NCBI RefSeq assembly: GCF_015752205.1
Contig: NZ_JADOVG010000004.1
Span: 1-64,000 of the forward strand
Reading direction: 5' to 3'
DNA length: 64,000 nt
DNA from: Polaromonas sp. CG_9.7
Lineage (GTDB): Bacteria; Pseudomonadota; Gammaproteobacteria; Burkholderiales; Burkholderiaceae_C
Program-made: the position numbers and the translations under genes
Notes under the pieces: model-generated
Databases searched by the model: none
The model's input: the letters and a program-made list of their open reading frames with translations, nothing else
What the model was told of the DNA's origin: nothing
In this document: positions 52,892 through 61,730 of the stretch, piece after piece
How positions within the stretch are numbered: position 1 is the stretch's first letter
Layout of the letters: each line of letters starts with the position of its first letter

Positions 52892-54211
52892 TCAACGCAT
52901 GTTCAGCTTGTAGCGAGCGGCCAAGGTGGCAATCACGCTCAGGACGGCGCCAAAAATGACATAGAACGTCACCGCCAGTTTGTTGCCTGTGACCGCGATC
53001 AGCCAGGTGATGGTCAGGGCCGCAAAGCCGCCGAAAAGCATCACGCCGATGTTGTAGCTCAATGACATGCCGGTGCCGCGTGTCTGCACCGGAAAGATGT
53101 CTGACAGCAAGGCGGGCATGGCGGCAAAATACATGGTCATCAAAAAGCCGACGACGCCCTGCACCAGCAACAGGTTGACAAAGCTCGGGTTAAGCGAGAG
53201 CCAGGCAAACAGCGGGTAGGTCAGCAAGACAAACAACACGCTGCTGCAGAGCATGAAGGGGGTGCGGCCGTATTTGTCAGACAGGTGACCGACCACCGGT
53301 GACAAAAACATCATCATCAGGCCCGCCAGAATGGTGGCGCTGAAGGCGGCGGTCGAGGTCATGCCCAGTTGCTTGACGGCGTAGGTCGGCATGTAGACCA
53401 CCAGGTAAACCGACACGGTGGCCATGATGACGCTGCCTGAGCCGATGAACAAACGCATTTTCTGATCGCGCATGATGTCGCTCAACGGCGTGCTGGTGGC
53501 TTCGGCCTGGGAAAACTCTGGCGATTCTTCAAGGTTCTTGCGGATGTAGTAGCCGGCAGGCCCGATCAGCAGGCCAAAGATGAACGGAATGCGCCAGCCC
53601 CACGATTCGAGCTGGTCGGTGCTGAGCTGCGAAGAAAGAACAGCCCCGAACACGGCAGCCATGACGATGCTCAGCCCCTGGCTGGCCACCTGCCAGCTGG
53701 AAAAGAATCCGCGGCGGTGTGGCGCATGCTCGACCAAAAACGCGGTCGAGCTGCCAAATTCGCCACCGGCCGAAAAGCCTTGCAGCAAGCGCGCGATGAC
53801 AATGCCGGCCGGTGCCCACAAACCGATGTGCGCGTAGGTCGGCATGATGGCGATCATCAGCGTGCCGATCATCATCAGCAGGATGGACAGCGTCAAGGCG
53901 GCCTTTCGGCCCACGCGGTCCGAGTACGAACCGATGACGATGGCGCCCAGCGGGCGCATGAAAAACGAAACGCCAAACGTGGCGAAGGTGATCATCAGCG
54001 AAACGGTCTGGTTCTCGGTCGGGAAAAACAGCTTGGCGATGGTCACCGCCATGGCGCTGTAAATCAGCACATCGAACCATTCCAGCGCATTGCCGATTGA
54101 CGACGAGATCACTGCCCGCCAGGTTTGCGGATGCTGCTTGTAGGGTGCTTCGGCAGCGGCACTTTGCCCGGTGCGGCTGGCGTGTAGGTTCGGAGACAAG
54201 GTCTGGCTCAT
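52892..54211 (-). CDS. MFS transporter, metabolite:H+ symporter (MHS/ProP-like) type
   Basis: This is a 439-residue transporter with 12 TM segments. The family signature is GNALEWFDVLIYSAMAVTIA near TM1, SYSDRVGRKAALTLSI in the 2-3 loop, and QGFSAGGEFGSSTAFLVEHA in TM5, as in the MHS group (ProP, KgtP, ShiA). It takes up a small metabolite with protons. It is next to argE on the same strand (120 bases), so an acylated amino acid is a possible substrate. A strong terminator follows. Confidence 0.9.
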   Translation of the reverse strand: MSQTLSPNLHASRTGQSAAAEAPYKQHPQTWRAVISSSIGNALEWFDVLIYSAMAVTIAKLFFPTENQTVSLMITFATFGVSFFMRPLGAIVIGSYSDRVGRKAALTLSILLMMIGTLMIAIMPTYAHIGLWAPAGIVIARLLQGFSAGGEFGSSTAFLVEHAPHRRGFFSSWQVASQGLSIVMAAVFGAVLSSQLSTDQLESWGWRIPFIFGLLIGPAGYYIRKNLEESPEFSQAEATSTPLSDIMRDQKMRLFIGSGSVIMATVSVYLVVYMPTYAVKQLGMTSTAAFSATILAGLMMMFLSPVVGHLSDKYGRTPFMLCSSVLFVLLTYPLFAWLSLNPSFVNLLLVQGVVGFLMTMYFAAMPALLSDIFPVQTRGTGMSLSYNIGVMLFGGFAALTITWLIAVTGNKLAVTFYVIFGAVLSVIATLAARYKLNMR

Positions 54212-54330
54212 GGATAAATCCTTTTAGGGTTGCACCGCATGGGTCATGCGAACACGGCCGGCAGCGCTGAATTGCGCTGGGAAAAAAGCCGGCCAGGCAT
54301 GGCGGGTGATCTGTCTGTCTGGCTGATTGT

Positions 54331-55524
54331 TTATTGCGGGAAGGCGGGCACAGGGTCGAGCAGGCGAAGCAGAAAAGCCTCGCATTGCGCCACTTGTTCC
54401 AGAGGCACAAACTCGTTGGGCCGGTGGGCTTGCTCGATGCTGCCGGGACCGCACACCACGGTTGGAATGCCAGCACCCTGAAACAGCCCGGCTTCGGTGC
54501 CATACGAGACCGCACCGGTGGCCTTGTTGCGCGACAAGGCGATGGCCAGCTGGACAATCGCTTCATGCTCTTGGGTGCTCAGGCCGGGCGCAGAGGCCAG
54601 CCGTTCAAAGGCAATTTTTGCGTTGGGTTCGACCAGCAGCATTTCGGGCAGCAGCCTGGCGGCGTAACTCTCGACTTCCTGCAGCAGGTGGGTGGCGTCG
54701 GTGCCCGGCATGGTGCGCGCCTCGAATTCGAAAATGCATTCTTTGGGCACGATGTTGGACGCCAGGCCGCCGCGAATCAGGCCGGTTTGCATCGTGGTGT
54801 ACGGCACGGTGAATCCGTAATCGCGCGTTTCAAGCTGCGCAAAGCGGTCCGCCATTTGCCGGATATAGACAATGATGCGCGCGGCGTATTCAATTGCATT
54901 GACGCCCAGATTGGTGTAGCTGGAATGGGCTTCCCGACCCGTGACGCAGCAGCGAAAACGATGGGTTCCCTTGTGTGCAATGACGGGCTGCATGGAGGTC
55001 GGCTCGCCGACAATGCAGCCGGCGGTTTTCAGGTTCAGGTCCTGCAGATCGGCAATCAGGCTTTTCACGCCGATGCAGCCGACTTCCTCGTCATAGGAAA
55101 AGGCCAGATGCAGCGGCGCATCCATCTTGGCGGCCAAAAACCGGGGGGCCAGTGCCAATGCGGTGGCGATGTAGCTTTTCATGTCGCAAGACCCGCGGCC
55201 ATAGAGCAAGCCCTCCTTGATGGTGGCTTTGAAGGGGTCGGTGTCCCATGCCTGGCCGTCGACCGGCACGACATCGGTGTGACCGGACAAAATCAGCCCC
55301 GGCTTGCGGCCTTCTCCAAGCGTGGCGAACAAATTGGCTTTCTTGCCGGCCGCGTCATAGGTCAGGCGCGACGTGACGCCGAGTCCGGCCAGATAGTCGC
55401 GTATCCATTCGATCATGCCGAGGTTGGAGTCGCGGGAAACCGTCGGAAACGCAATCAGCCGCTCGATCATGGCAAGCACGTCGGGCGAGGGCTGGAGCAA
55501 TGCGGGAGAGGGGGTCGTGGTCAT
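54331..55524 (-). CDS. argE: M20-family acetylornithine deacetylase (ArgE-like)
   Basis: This is a 397-residue dizinc amidohydrolase: LSGHTDVVPVDGQAWDTDPF (first metal His and Asp), GRGSCDMKSYIA (bridging Asp), SYDEEVGCIG (catalytic and metal Glu) and a late GPGSIEQAHRPNEFV (last metal His) match ArgE. ArgE removes acetyl groups from N-acetylornithine and, in E. coli, from several other N-acetyl amino acids. The start at 55524 follows AGGA; the frame runs further upstream. It is divergent from a LysR gene and near an M20 hydrolase and a Met uptake operon, so it may serve catabolism rather than arginine synthesis. Confidence 0.82.
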   Translation of the reverse strand: MTTTPSPALLQPSPDVLAMIERLIAFPTVSRDSNLGMIEWIRDYLAGLGVTSRLTYDAAGKKANLFATLGEGRKPGLILSGHTDVVPVDGQAWDTDPFKATIKEGLLYGRGSCDMKSYIATALALAPRFLAAKMDAPLHLAFSYDEEVGCIGVKSLIADLQDLNLKTAGCIVGEPTSMQPVIAHKGTHRFRCCVTGREAHSSYTNLGVNAIEYAARIIVYIRQMADRFAQLETRDYGFTVPYTTMQTGLIRGGLASNIVPKECIFEFEARTMPGTDATHLLQEVESYAARLLPEMLLVEPNAKIAFERLASAPGLSTQEHEAIVQLAIALSRNKATGAVSYGTEAGLFQGAGIPTVVCGPGSIEQAHRPNEFVPLEQVAQCEAFLLRLLDPVPAFPQ

Positions 55525-55620
55525 GAGATTCCTAGGGTTTTCCCGTAGTGGCTGAATTTTATTCATACAATCGCAAGCGCATCTTGGCGAAAGTTAAAGC
55601 CGACTGTATGAAGACTCTGG

Positions 55621-55640
55621 ATTTTCATAAAATGGAAAAT
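55621..55640. promoter_or_regulatory. Candidate LysR-type operator palindrome
   Basis: ATTTTC and GAAAAT are mirrored around eight bases, between the divergent argE-like gene and the LysR gene. The spacing and AT-rich dyad fit a LysR-type binding site, but it is one site in AT-rich DNA and could be chance. Confidence 0.4.
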
Positions 55641-55666
55641 AGTCAGCTATTGGATGAAAATTATTA

Positions 55667-56593
55667 ATGCAGATAAGCTTCAAGCAAATAAGCTATTTTC
55701 TGGCGGCGGCTGAAACGGGTCAGTTCTCGGCGGCCGCTGCCAAGGCTTACGTCACGCAGACCACCATCACCGTGGCCATCAGGGAGCTGGAGTCCATCCT
55801 GGGCCTGAAGCTGTTTTTGCGCCATCACGCCTCGGGCGTGTCGCTGACGGTCGATGGCCAAAAGTTTCTGCATCACGCCTACAGCATCATGGCAGCCGTC
55901 AATTCGGCCCTTCACGACCCCGGGCTGATATCCCAGGAGATTTCTGGCCGCGTGCGGCTTGGCGCAACGCCCACGATGCTGGGCTCTTACATGGTGCCGG
56001 CGATTGCCCGTTTTTTAAGCGCTTACCCGCAGATCGAGGTCGAGGTGATCGAGCTGGAGCGCCCGCTGCTGGAAAGTGCATTGCTGCGCGCTGAAGTCGA
56101 TATCGGCGTGCTTTGGCTGATCAACCTGGATCAGCCGGCCGCCTTCAATACCGTGCCCTTGACCCGTTCGCGCCGGCAGCTGTGGTTGCCCGCCTCGCAT
56201 CCGCTGCTGAACAAGCGCAACGTTTCACTGAGCGACATCAGTGCGCTGCCCTACGTGCTTTACAACGCCGACGAAACGCCGCGCAACACGCTTTTGTTCT
56301 GGCAACAGGCGGGGCTGGAGCCGAAGATTCGCTACCGGGTCAGTTCGGTTGAAGCGGTGCGCAGCCTGGTGGCACAAGGCATGGGCGTGACGATTCTGTC
56401 GGATGTGATTTACCGGCCGTTTTCCAGCGAAGGGCTGCGAATCGAGACGCGGCCCTTGATGAACGGGTTGCCCTCCATCGAAATCGGTTTGGCCTGGGGC
56501 ATTGAGCAGCCGCTGTCCAGCGCCGCAGATGCCTTGAGGGCATTCATGGAACTCACCTTCAGCGGCCCGGGTCTGGGTCTCAAGGTGGCTTAG
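55667..56593 (+). CDS. LysR-family transcriptional regulator
   Basis: This is a 308-residue LysR regulator: an N-terminal winged helix-turn-helix (ISYFLAAAETGQFSAAAAKA, YVTQTTITVAIRELESILGL) and a periplasmic-binding-like effector domain starting near SGRVRLGATPTMLGSYMVPA. It is divergent from the argE-like gene and convergent with the M20 hydrolase gene, whose operon also includes metNIQ. It may control one or both in response to an amino acid or an acyl derivative. Confidence 0.92.
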   Translation: MQISFKQISYFLAAAETGQFSAAAAKAYVTQTTITVAIRELESILGLKLFLRHHASGVSLTVDGQKFLHHAYSIMAAVNSALHDPGLISQEISGRVRLGATPTMLGSYMVPAIARFLSAYPQIEVEVIELERPLLESALLRAEVDIGVLWLINLDQPAAFNTVPLTRSRRQLWLPASHPLLNKRNVSLSDISALPYVLYNADETPRNTLLFWQQAGLEPKIRYRVSSVEAVRSLVAQGMGVTILSDVIYRPFSSEGLRIETRPLMNGLPSIEIGLAWGIEQPLSSAADALRAFMELTFSGPGLGLKVA

Positions 56594-56644
56594 ACGATAG
56601 ACCGGGAACTGCTGCAGCCACAGCACGGGGCGAGGCACGCCAAA

Positions 56645-57820
56645 CTACAGGCTTTCAAAACACTTCAGCGCATACCCCACATGCAGCGCCGCGCCCCGGT
56701 ACAGCGCGTCTTCGTCAATATTGAACCGGGGATGGTGGTGCGCAAAGCACGCACCCCGGCTTTCGTTGCGTACCCCGATGAAGGCCATCAGCCCCGGGTA
56801 CACATCGAGAAAGTCACCGAAATTTTCAGACACCATGAGTGGCGGAAATGCGATCAGGTCGCCGGCCCCGAACAGATCCTGAACGGTCTGCTCGGCCAGC
56901 TGGCTGCAGCGCGCCTCGTTGAAAAGCATGGGACCGCCGCGCTTGATGCTCACCTCCACAGTGGCCCGAAAGGCGTCCGCCGTGCTTTGCACCACCCGGC
57001 GCAACGCCGCTTGCAGATGAACCTGATCCGCCTTGTCCGTGGTCCTGAGGGTGCCTGCCAAAACGGCCTTGTCAGGAATGACATTGCCCGCTTCGCCGCT
57101 GTGCAGCTTGCCAAACGTGAGCGCTGCGGCGTGCGTCGGATCAATTTCCCGCGCGATCAGATGAGACACGTTCATCACGATGGCCGACGCCACCACAATC
57201 GGGTCCACCCCCCGGTGCGGCGTGGCCCCGTGGCAGCCCACCCCGTGGATGACCACTTCAAAGTTGTCGCCCGCTGCCATGCGCGGCCCGGCCTGCACGG
57301 AAAATTTTCCACTTTCAATCTCTGACCACAGGTGAATGGCAAACGCGCTTTTGACTGGGAACGGCGCCAGTAGTTTGAGGATTTCCGCCGTGCCGCCGCC
57401 GCGCTCCTCGGCCTGCTGGAAACACAGTTTCACCGTTCCATTCATCGAGTCTTTGACATGCTGAAAAACCTGTGCGGCGCCCAGCAGCATGGCAACGTGG
57501 CCGTCATGGCCGCAGGCATGCATGACACCGGGGGTTTTGGAGCAATAGGGCAGATGTCCGTTGTCTTCATGGATGGGCAAGGCGTCCATGTCGGCGCGCA
57601 GGGCAACCATCTGGTGCGGATGCTTGCCCTCGATGGTTGCAACGATTCCGTAGTCGCCTGCAAGCTCAAAGGGAATGCCCAGTTTGTTCAATTCGTCCTG
57701 CACCAGTTTTGAGGTGCCTTGTTCCTCGAACGACAGTTCAGGGTGGCTGTGTATCTTGCGCCGCAGCGCCACCATGTAACTCTGGTAGCGCCTCGAAATG
57801 TCCGTGACTGATTCGGTCAT
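56645..57820 (-). CDS. M20-family amidohydrolase (hippurate hydrolase/aminoacylase-like)
   Basis: This is a 391-residue amidohydrolase of the HipO/IAA-amino-acid-hydrolase group: RRKIHSHPELSFEE, ALRADMDALPIHED (metal Asp), MHACGHDGHVAMLLGAAQVF (metal His), FQQAEERGGGTAEI (catalytic Glu pair) and HHPRFNIDEDAL (last His). It cleaves N-acyl bonds of amino acids. It is the last gene of the operon with MFS, PLP enzyme and metQIN; the gap from the MFS stop is 9 bases. The usual E-E pair appears as AEERG, consistent with the family. Confidence 0.9.
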   Translation of the reverse strand: MTESVTDISRRYQSYMVALRRKIHSHPELSFEEQGTSKLVQDELNKLGIPFELAGDYGIVATIEGKHPHQMVALRADMDALPIHEDNGHLPYCSKTPGVMHACGHDGHVAMLLGAAQVFQHVKDSMNGTVKLCFQQAEERGGGTAEILKLLAPFPVKSAFAIHLWSEIESGKFSVQAGPRMAAGDNFEVVIHGVGCHGATPHRGVDPIVVASAIVMNVSHLIAREIDPTHAAALTFGKLHSGEAGNVIPDKAVLAGTLRTTDKADQVHLQAALRRVVQSTADAFRATVEVSIKRGGPMLFNEARCSQLAEQTVQDLFGAGDLIAFPPLMVSENFGDFLDVYPGLMAFIGVRNESRGACFAHHHPRFNIDEDALYRGAALHVGYALKCFESL

Positions 57821-57829
57821 GCCTGATTC

Positions 57830-59050
57830 CTATAGTGGGGGTGTTGAAACGGCAACGCCGGCTCTGGTTTTTTTCAGCAAGGGCCACATGCCCGCCAGAC
57901 CCAGAAGCGGTCCTGGCAGCAAGATCCAGACAGCCTTGCTGCCCAGCCCTTCGATGACGCTCAATAAAATGGTGATGCTGACGATGGTGATCAAAAACCC
58001 GATGCTGTTCTGCACAGCCAGCGCACTGCCCACCGATTGCGGCGGGCAGCTCCGGGCCGAGATGGACGAGAATTGCGGAGAATCGGCGACCACAAAAAAC
58101 CCCCAGGCCAGCAGCACCACAAAGCGCAGCATCAGCCAGTCGGGGGGCAGCAAGGGATACATCAGGCACAACAGGCCCGAGGCCAGCAAGGCGAATGCCG
58201 CCACATAAGCACTGTCCAGCCTGATGCTGACACGCCCGCCGCAGACACAGCCGAGAAAACCTGCCGCAATGCAAAAAAAGCTGATGGCGGCAACCGACCC
58301 CGGCAGACCCCAGTGGGCTTGACCGGCATCCAGCAGCAATTGGGCGGCAAGCCAGGGCAACACCGCCCAAAAAGCATACAGCTCCCACATATGGCCAAAA
58401 TAGCCCAGGGCAGCGGCCCTGAAATCGGGAATTTTGAAGACGCCAAACGCCCTGCCCAATGAAGCGCCCCGGTGGCTGTCGCTCTTTTTCAGGTAAGGAC
58501 CATCCCCCAGAAAGTACACCAGCACTGCCCCTGCCAACGCCAAGGCAGAAGACACCTGGACCACGGTTTGCCAGGGCAGGGTTGCGCCCAGCGCCCGCAC
58601 GCCATGGGGCAATGCGGTGCCCAGCGTCAACATGCCCACCAGCAGTCCCAGCGCAGCCCCGGACTTGCCGCCCACCCAGCCGACAATCATCTTCATGCCC
58701 AGGGGGTAGATTCCCGCCAGGCACAAGCCGACTGCAAAGCGCAGCACCAGCCCCGACTCGAAACCGATCCAGCCCCCTGAGAACGCCGTGTTGACAAGGG
58801 CGCCTGACACGCAGGCCATCGCAAAAATCCGACTGGTTGAATACCGGTCGGCCCAGCCGGAGTAAGCCAGCCACAGCGTGCCGGCAATGAAGCCTGACTG
58901 GGTTGCCGCAATCAGCCAGGCAAACTGGGCAGGGCCGATATGCCAGGCCGCCATCAGGTCATCGGCGGCACTGTTCGGACTGAACCACAGCGACGTGCCC
59001 AGCCACTGGGCCAACACGATCAACGCAACGGCCCACCGCCGCTGGTTCAT
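57830..59050 (-). CDS. MFS transporter
   Basis: This is a 406-residue transporter with 12 TM segments; the 2-3 loop is YSGWADRYSTSRIFAMACVS, and LRFAVGLCLAGIYPLGMKMI belongs to TM4. It starts inside the stop of the PLP-enzyme gene (four-base overlap) and ends 9 bases before the M20 hydrolase gene, so it is in the middle of the operon. It would move a substrate or product of those enzymes; direction is unknown. Confidence 0.9.
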   Translation of the reverse strand: MNQRRWAVALIVLAQWLGTSLWFSPNSAADDLMAAWHIGPAQFAWLIAATQSGFIAGTLWLAYSGWADRYSTSRIFAMACVSGALVNTAFSGGWIGFESGLVLRFAVGLCLAGIYPLGMKMIVGWVGGKSGAALGLLVGMLTLGTALPHGVRALGATLPWQTVVQVSSALALAGAVLVYFLGDGPYLKKSDSHRGASLGRAFGVFKIPDFRAAALGYFGHMWELYAFWAVLPWLAAQLLLDAGQAHWGLPGSVAAISFFCIAAGFLGCVCGGRVSIRLDSAYVAAFALLASGLLCLMYPLLPPDWLMLRFVVLLAWGFFVVADSPQFSSISARSCPPQSVGSALAVQNSIGFLITIVSITILLSVIEGLGSKAVWILLPGPLLGLAGMWPLLKKTRAGVAVSTPPL

Positions 59051-60192
59051 GAACAGTGCGTCAGCGCCGAGCTCAGGTCGTCGATCAGGTCGTCGGCATT
59101 TTCAAGTCCGACAGACACCCGCAGCAAGCCTTGTGGCGTCTTGCTTTCAGGGCCCTCGATCGAGGCGCGATGCTCAATCAGGCTTTCGACGCCGCCCAAG
59201 CTGGTGGCACGGGTGAAAATTTCCACATGCGCGGCCAGCGCCATGGCTGCGTCCTTGCCGCCCTTGACCTCGAACGACAGCATGCCGCCAAAGCCGGACA
59301 TCTGCTTGCTGGCAATGGCATGAAAAGCGTTGTCCGGCAGGCCGGGGTAATGCACCACGCTGACTTTTTCATGCTGCTGCAAAAATTCGGCGACCTTTTG
59401 CGCATTGGCGCAGTGCGCCTGCATGCGGTACGGCAGGGTGGGCAGGCTGCGCATGACCAGCCAGCAGTCGAACGGCGAAGGCACGGCGCCGCCATAAAGC
59501 TGCGCGGTACGCAGCTGGGCGAAATGCTCGTCATCCAGCCGCGACACGACGGCTCCGCCCAGCACGTCGCTGCGCCCGCCCAGGTACTTGGTGGTGGCAT
59601 GCATCACCATGTCGCAACCCAGCGCCAGCGGCTGCTGAAGCACGGGGCTGGCAAACGTGTTGTCGGCAATGGCGCGCGCGCCATGCTGGCGGGCAATCTC
59701 TGCGATGGCGGTGATGTCGACACATTGCAGCAGCGGATTTGACGGCGTTTCGATCCAGATGATTTTGGTCTGCGGCGTCAACGCCTGGCGCACGCTGTCC
59801 AGATTCGTCATGTCGACAAACGAAGCGGTGACGCCCCATTTGGCGAAAAGATGCTTCAAGACATTGGCCGTGCCGTGGTAAATATCGACCGGTGCAATGA
59901 CATGGTTGCCCGGCATCAAGCCCTGGAAAATCGCGGTCACGGCCGCCAGGCCGGAGCCGAAGGCGGCACTTGCAGCGCCGCCTTCAAGCGCAGCCAGCGC
60001 AGCTTCCAGCCCATTGCGGTTCGGGTTGTGATTACGCGAATAAAGAAAGCCACGCGAATAACCCCCGTCCGCATCGCGCTCGAAAGTGGTTGAAAGGTGG
60101 ATGGCTTCGGTGACCGCGCCAGTGCCGACATCGACAGAGTGTCCGGCATGCACCGCCAGGGTTTCGATTTTGTATTGTTTTCCGGGTTTCAT
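59047..60192 (-). CDS. PLP-dependent trans-sulfuration enzyme (cystathionine gamma-lyase/synthase family)
   Basis: This is a 381-residue member of the Cys/Met metabolism PLP family. YSRNHNPNRNGLEAALAALE keeps the Tyr-x-Arg that holds the PLP phosphate, DIYHGTANV carries the stacking Tyr, ADNTFASPVLQQPLALGCD the PLP-binding Asp, and MHATTKYLGGRSD the Schiff-base Lys. The Cys of true methionine gamma-lyases (YGCT) is Gly here (YHGT), so the reaction could be on cystathionine, homocysteine, methionine or another thioether. It lies 56 bases after metQ in the operon. gamma-Elimination would yield 2-oxobutyrate. Confidence 0.88.
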   Translation of the reverse strand: MKPGKQYKIETLAVHAGHSVDVGTGAVTEAIHLSTTFERDADGGYSRGFLYSRNHNPNRNGLEAALAALEGGAASAAFGSGLAAVTAIFQGLMPGNHVIAPVDIYHGTANVLKHLFAKWGVTASFVDMTNLDSVRQALTPQTKIIWIETPSNPLLQCVDITAIAEIARQHGARAIADNTFASPVLQQPLALGCDMVMHATTKYLGGRSDVLGGAVVSRLDDEHFAQLRTAQLYGGAVPSPFDCWLVMRSLPTLPYRMQAHCANAQKVAEFLQQHEKVSVVHYPGLPDNAFHAIASKQMSGFGGMLSFEVKGGKDAAMALAAHVEIFTRATSLGGVESLIEHRASIEGPESKTPQGLLRVSVGLENADDLIDDLSSALTHCS

Positions 60193-60248
60193 GGGGTTTT
60201 CAGAGCGTAGGGATTAAATGGAGCAGACAGACAAGAGGGGCAAGAGAT

Positions 60249-61022
60249 TCAGAAAGCCGGGACGATATTGCCCTTGAATCGCTCGAGAATGAACTTCTTT
60301 GACTCTGGCGACTGCAATGCCGCCACCAGTTTTTTCATGGCGGGGCTGTCCTTGTTGTCGGCCCTGGCCGCGAGCAGGTTGACGTAGTTGGACTGGCCGC
60401 TTTCAAGGATCAGCGCATCCTTGCTCGGGCTGAGCTTGGCTTCCAGCGCAAAGGTGGTGTTGATGATGGCCAGATCGACTTCACCGAGCACGCGCGGCAG
60501 CATGGGGGCTTCAAGCTGCTTGATCTTGATGTTTTTCAGGTTCTGCGTGATGTCTTTTTCGGTAGCCATGTTGTTTTTGGGATCGGTCAGCTTGATGACC
60601 TTGGCCTGGTCCAGCAGCTGCAGGGCGCGGCCGCCATTCACGGCATCGTTCGGTATGGCCACCACCGCGCCGTCTTTCAGTTCCGAGATATTGGTGATCT
60701 TTTTTGAGTAAGCGCCAAAAGGCGCAATCAGCACATCGGCCACCGCCTGGATGGACGCGCCACGGCTGCGGTTGAATTCATCCAGGTACGGCTTGTGCTG
60801 GAAGAAATTGGCATCGATGCGTTTCTCGACGAGTTGGACATTGGGCTGGACATAGTCGGTGTAGACCTTGATTTCCAGGTCCACCCCCTGCTGCAAAAGC
60901 ATGGGCTTGAGGTGTTCGAGCAACTCGGCATGCGGCGTCGGGCTGGCGCCAATCACCAGCTTGTCAGCGGCATGTGCCATCAGGGAAGTGCCCAGTACGA
61001 GCGCCATCAATAACTTCTTCAT
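60249..61022 (-). CDS. metQ: MetQ/NlpA-family substrate-binding protein
   Basis: This is a 257-residue binding protein of the methionine ABC importer: LVIGASPTPHAELLEHLKPM, EIKVYTDYVQPNVQLVEKRI, DANFFQHKPYLDEF, AIPNDAVNGGRALQLLDQA and AIINTTFALEA are classic. The signal peptide MKKLLMALVLGTSLMAHAAD has no lipobox Cys, unlike E. coli MetQ, so the protein may be free in the periplasm. It follows metI by 30 bases. The binding pocket cannot be assigned to Met specifically. Confidence 0.92.
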   Translation of the reverse strand: MKKLLMALVLGTSLMAHAADKLVIGASPTPHAELLEHLKPMLLQQGVDLEIKVYTDYVQPNVQLVEKRIDANFFQHKPYLDEFNRSRGASIQAVADVLIAPFGAYSKKITNISELKDGAVVAIPNDAVNGGRALQLLDQAKVIKLTDPKNNMATEKDITQNLKNIKIKQLEAPMLPRVLGEVDLAIINTTFALEAKLSPSKDALILESGQSNYVNLLAARADNKDSPAMKKLVAALQSPESKKFILERFKGNIVPAF

Positions 61023-61052
61023 AGATTTTCCTTGCGTTAAAAAAACCAAACC

Positions 61053-61730
61053 TCAGCGACTGAAATGCGTGACCAGCCGGTCCCCGGCCCATTGCAGGAT
61101 CTGGACCAGAATCAGCAGCAAGATGATGGTGATGAACATCACATTCAGCTGAAAGCGCTGGTAACCATAACGGATGGCCAGGTCGCCCAGGCCGCCACCG
61201 CCGACCACGCCAGACAAGGCGGTGTAAGACACCAGCGCAATGGCCGTGACAGTGGCCGCTGCAATGATGCCGGGCAAGGCTTCGGGCAGCAGCGCACCGG
61301 TCACGATCTGCCGCACGCTTGCCCCCATCGCCAAGGAGGCTTCAATGATGCCGTGATCGACCTCGCGCAGCGCGGTTTCCACCAGACGTGCAAAAAACGG
61401 CGTCCCGCCGACGACCAGCGGCGGAATGGCGCCAGCCACACCCAGCGATGTGCCTGTCAGCAAAACGGTCACCGGAATCATGGCAATTAGCAATATGACA
61501 AAGGGCAGGGACCGCAGGATATTCACGCCGAAAGAAACCGAAGCGTAGGTTCGCGGTGAAGCCAGCAGTTTTTTGGGGCTCGTCAGGAAAAGCAGGATGC
61601 CCAGCGGCAAACCCAGCAAAAGCGTCAGCGACAGGGCGCCGCCCAGCATCAGCAGCGTGTCCACCGACGCCCATCCGATGTCATCCCAGGCCACACCGCC
61701 CGACATCAGGCTTTGAAAAAATTCATTCAT
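61053..61730 (-). CDS. metI: Methionine-type ABC transporter permease MetI
   Basis: This is a 225-residue permease with five or six TM segments and the EAA loop EASLAMGASVRQIVTGALLP. Other family features are TLLMLGGALSLTLLLGLPLG and GVVGGGGLGDLAIRYGYQRF. Its start overlaps the end of metN by one base. With MetN and MetQ it forms an importer of D/L-methionine or related compounds. Confidence 0.93.
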   Translation of the reverse strand: MNEFFQSLMSGGVAWDDIGWASVDTLLMLGGALSLTLLLGLPLGILLFLTSPKKLLASPRTYASVSFGVNILRSLPFVILLIAMIPVTVLLTGTSLGVAGAIPPLVVGGTPFFARLVETALREVDHGIIEASLAMGASVRQIVTGALLPEALPGIIAAATVTAIALVSYTALSGVVGGGGLGDLAIRYGYQRFQLNVMFITIILLLILVQILQWAGDRLVTHFSR

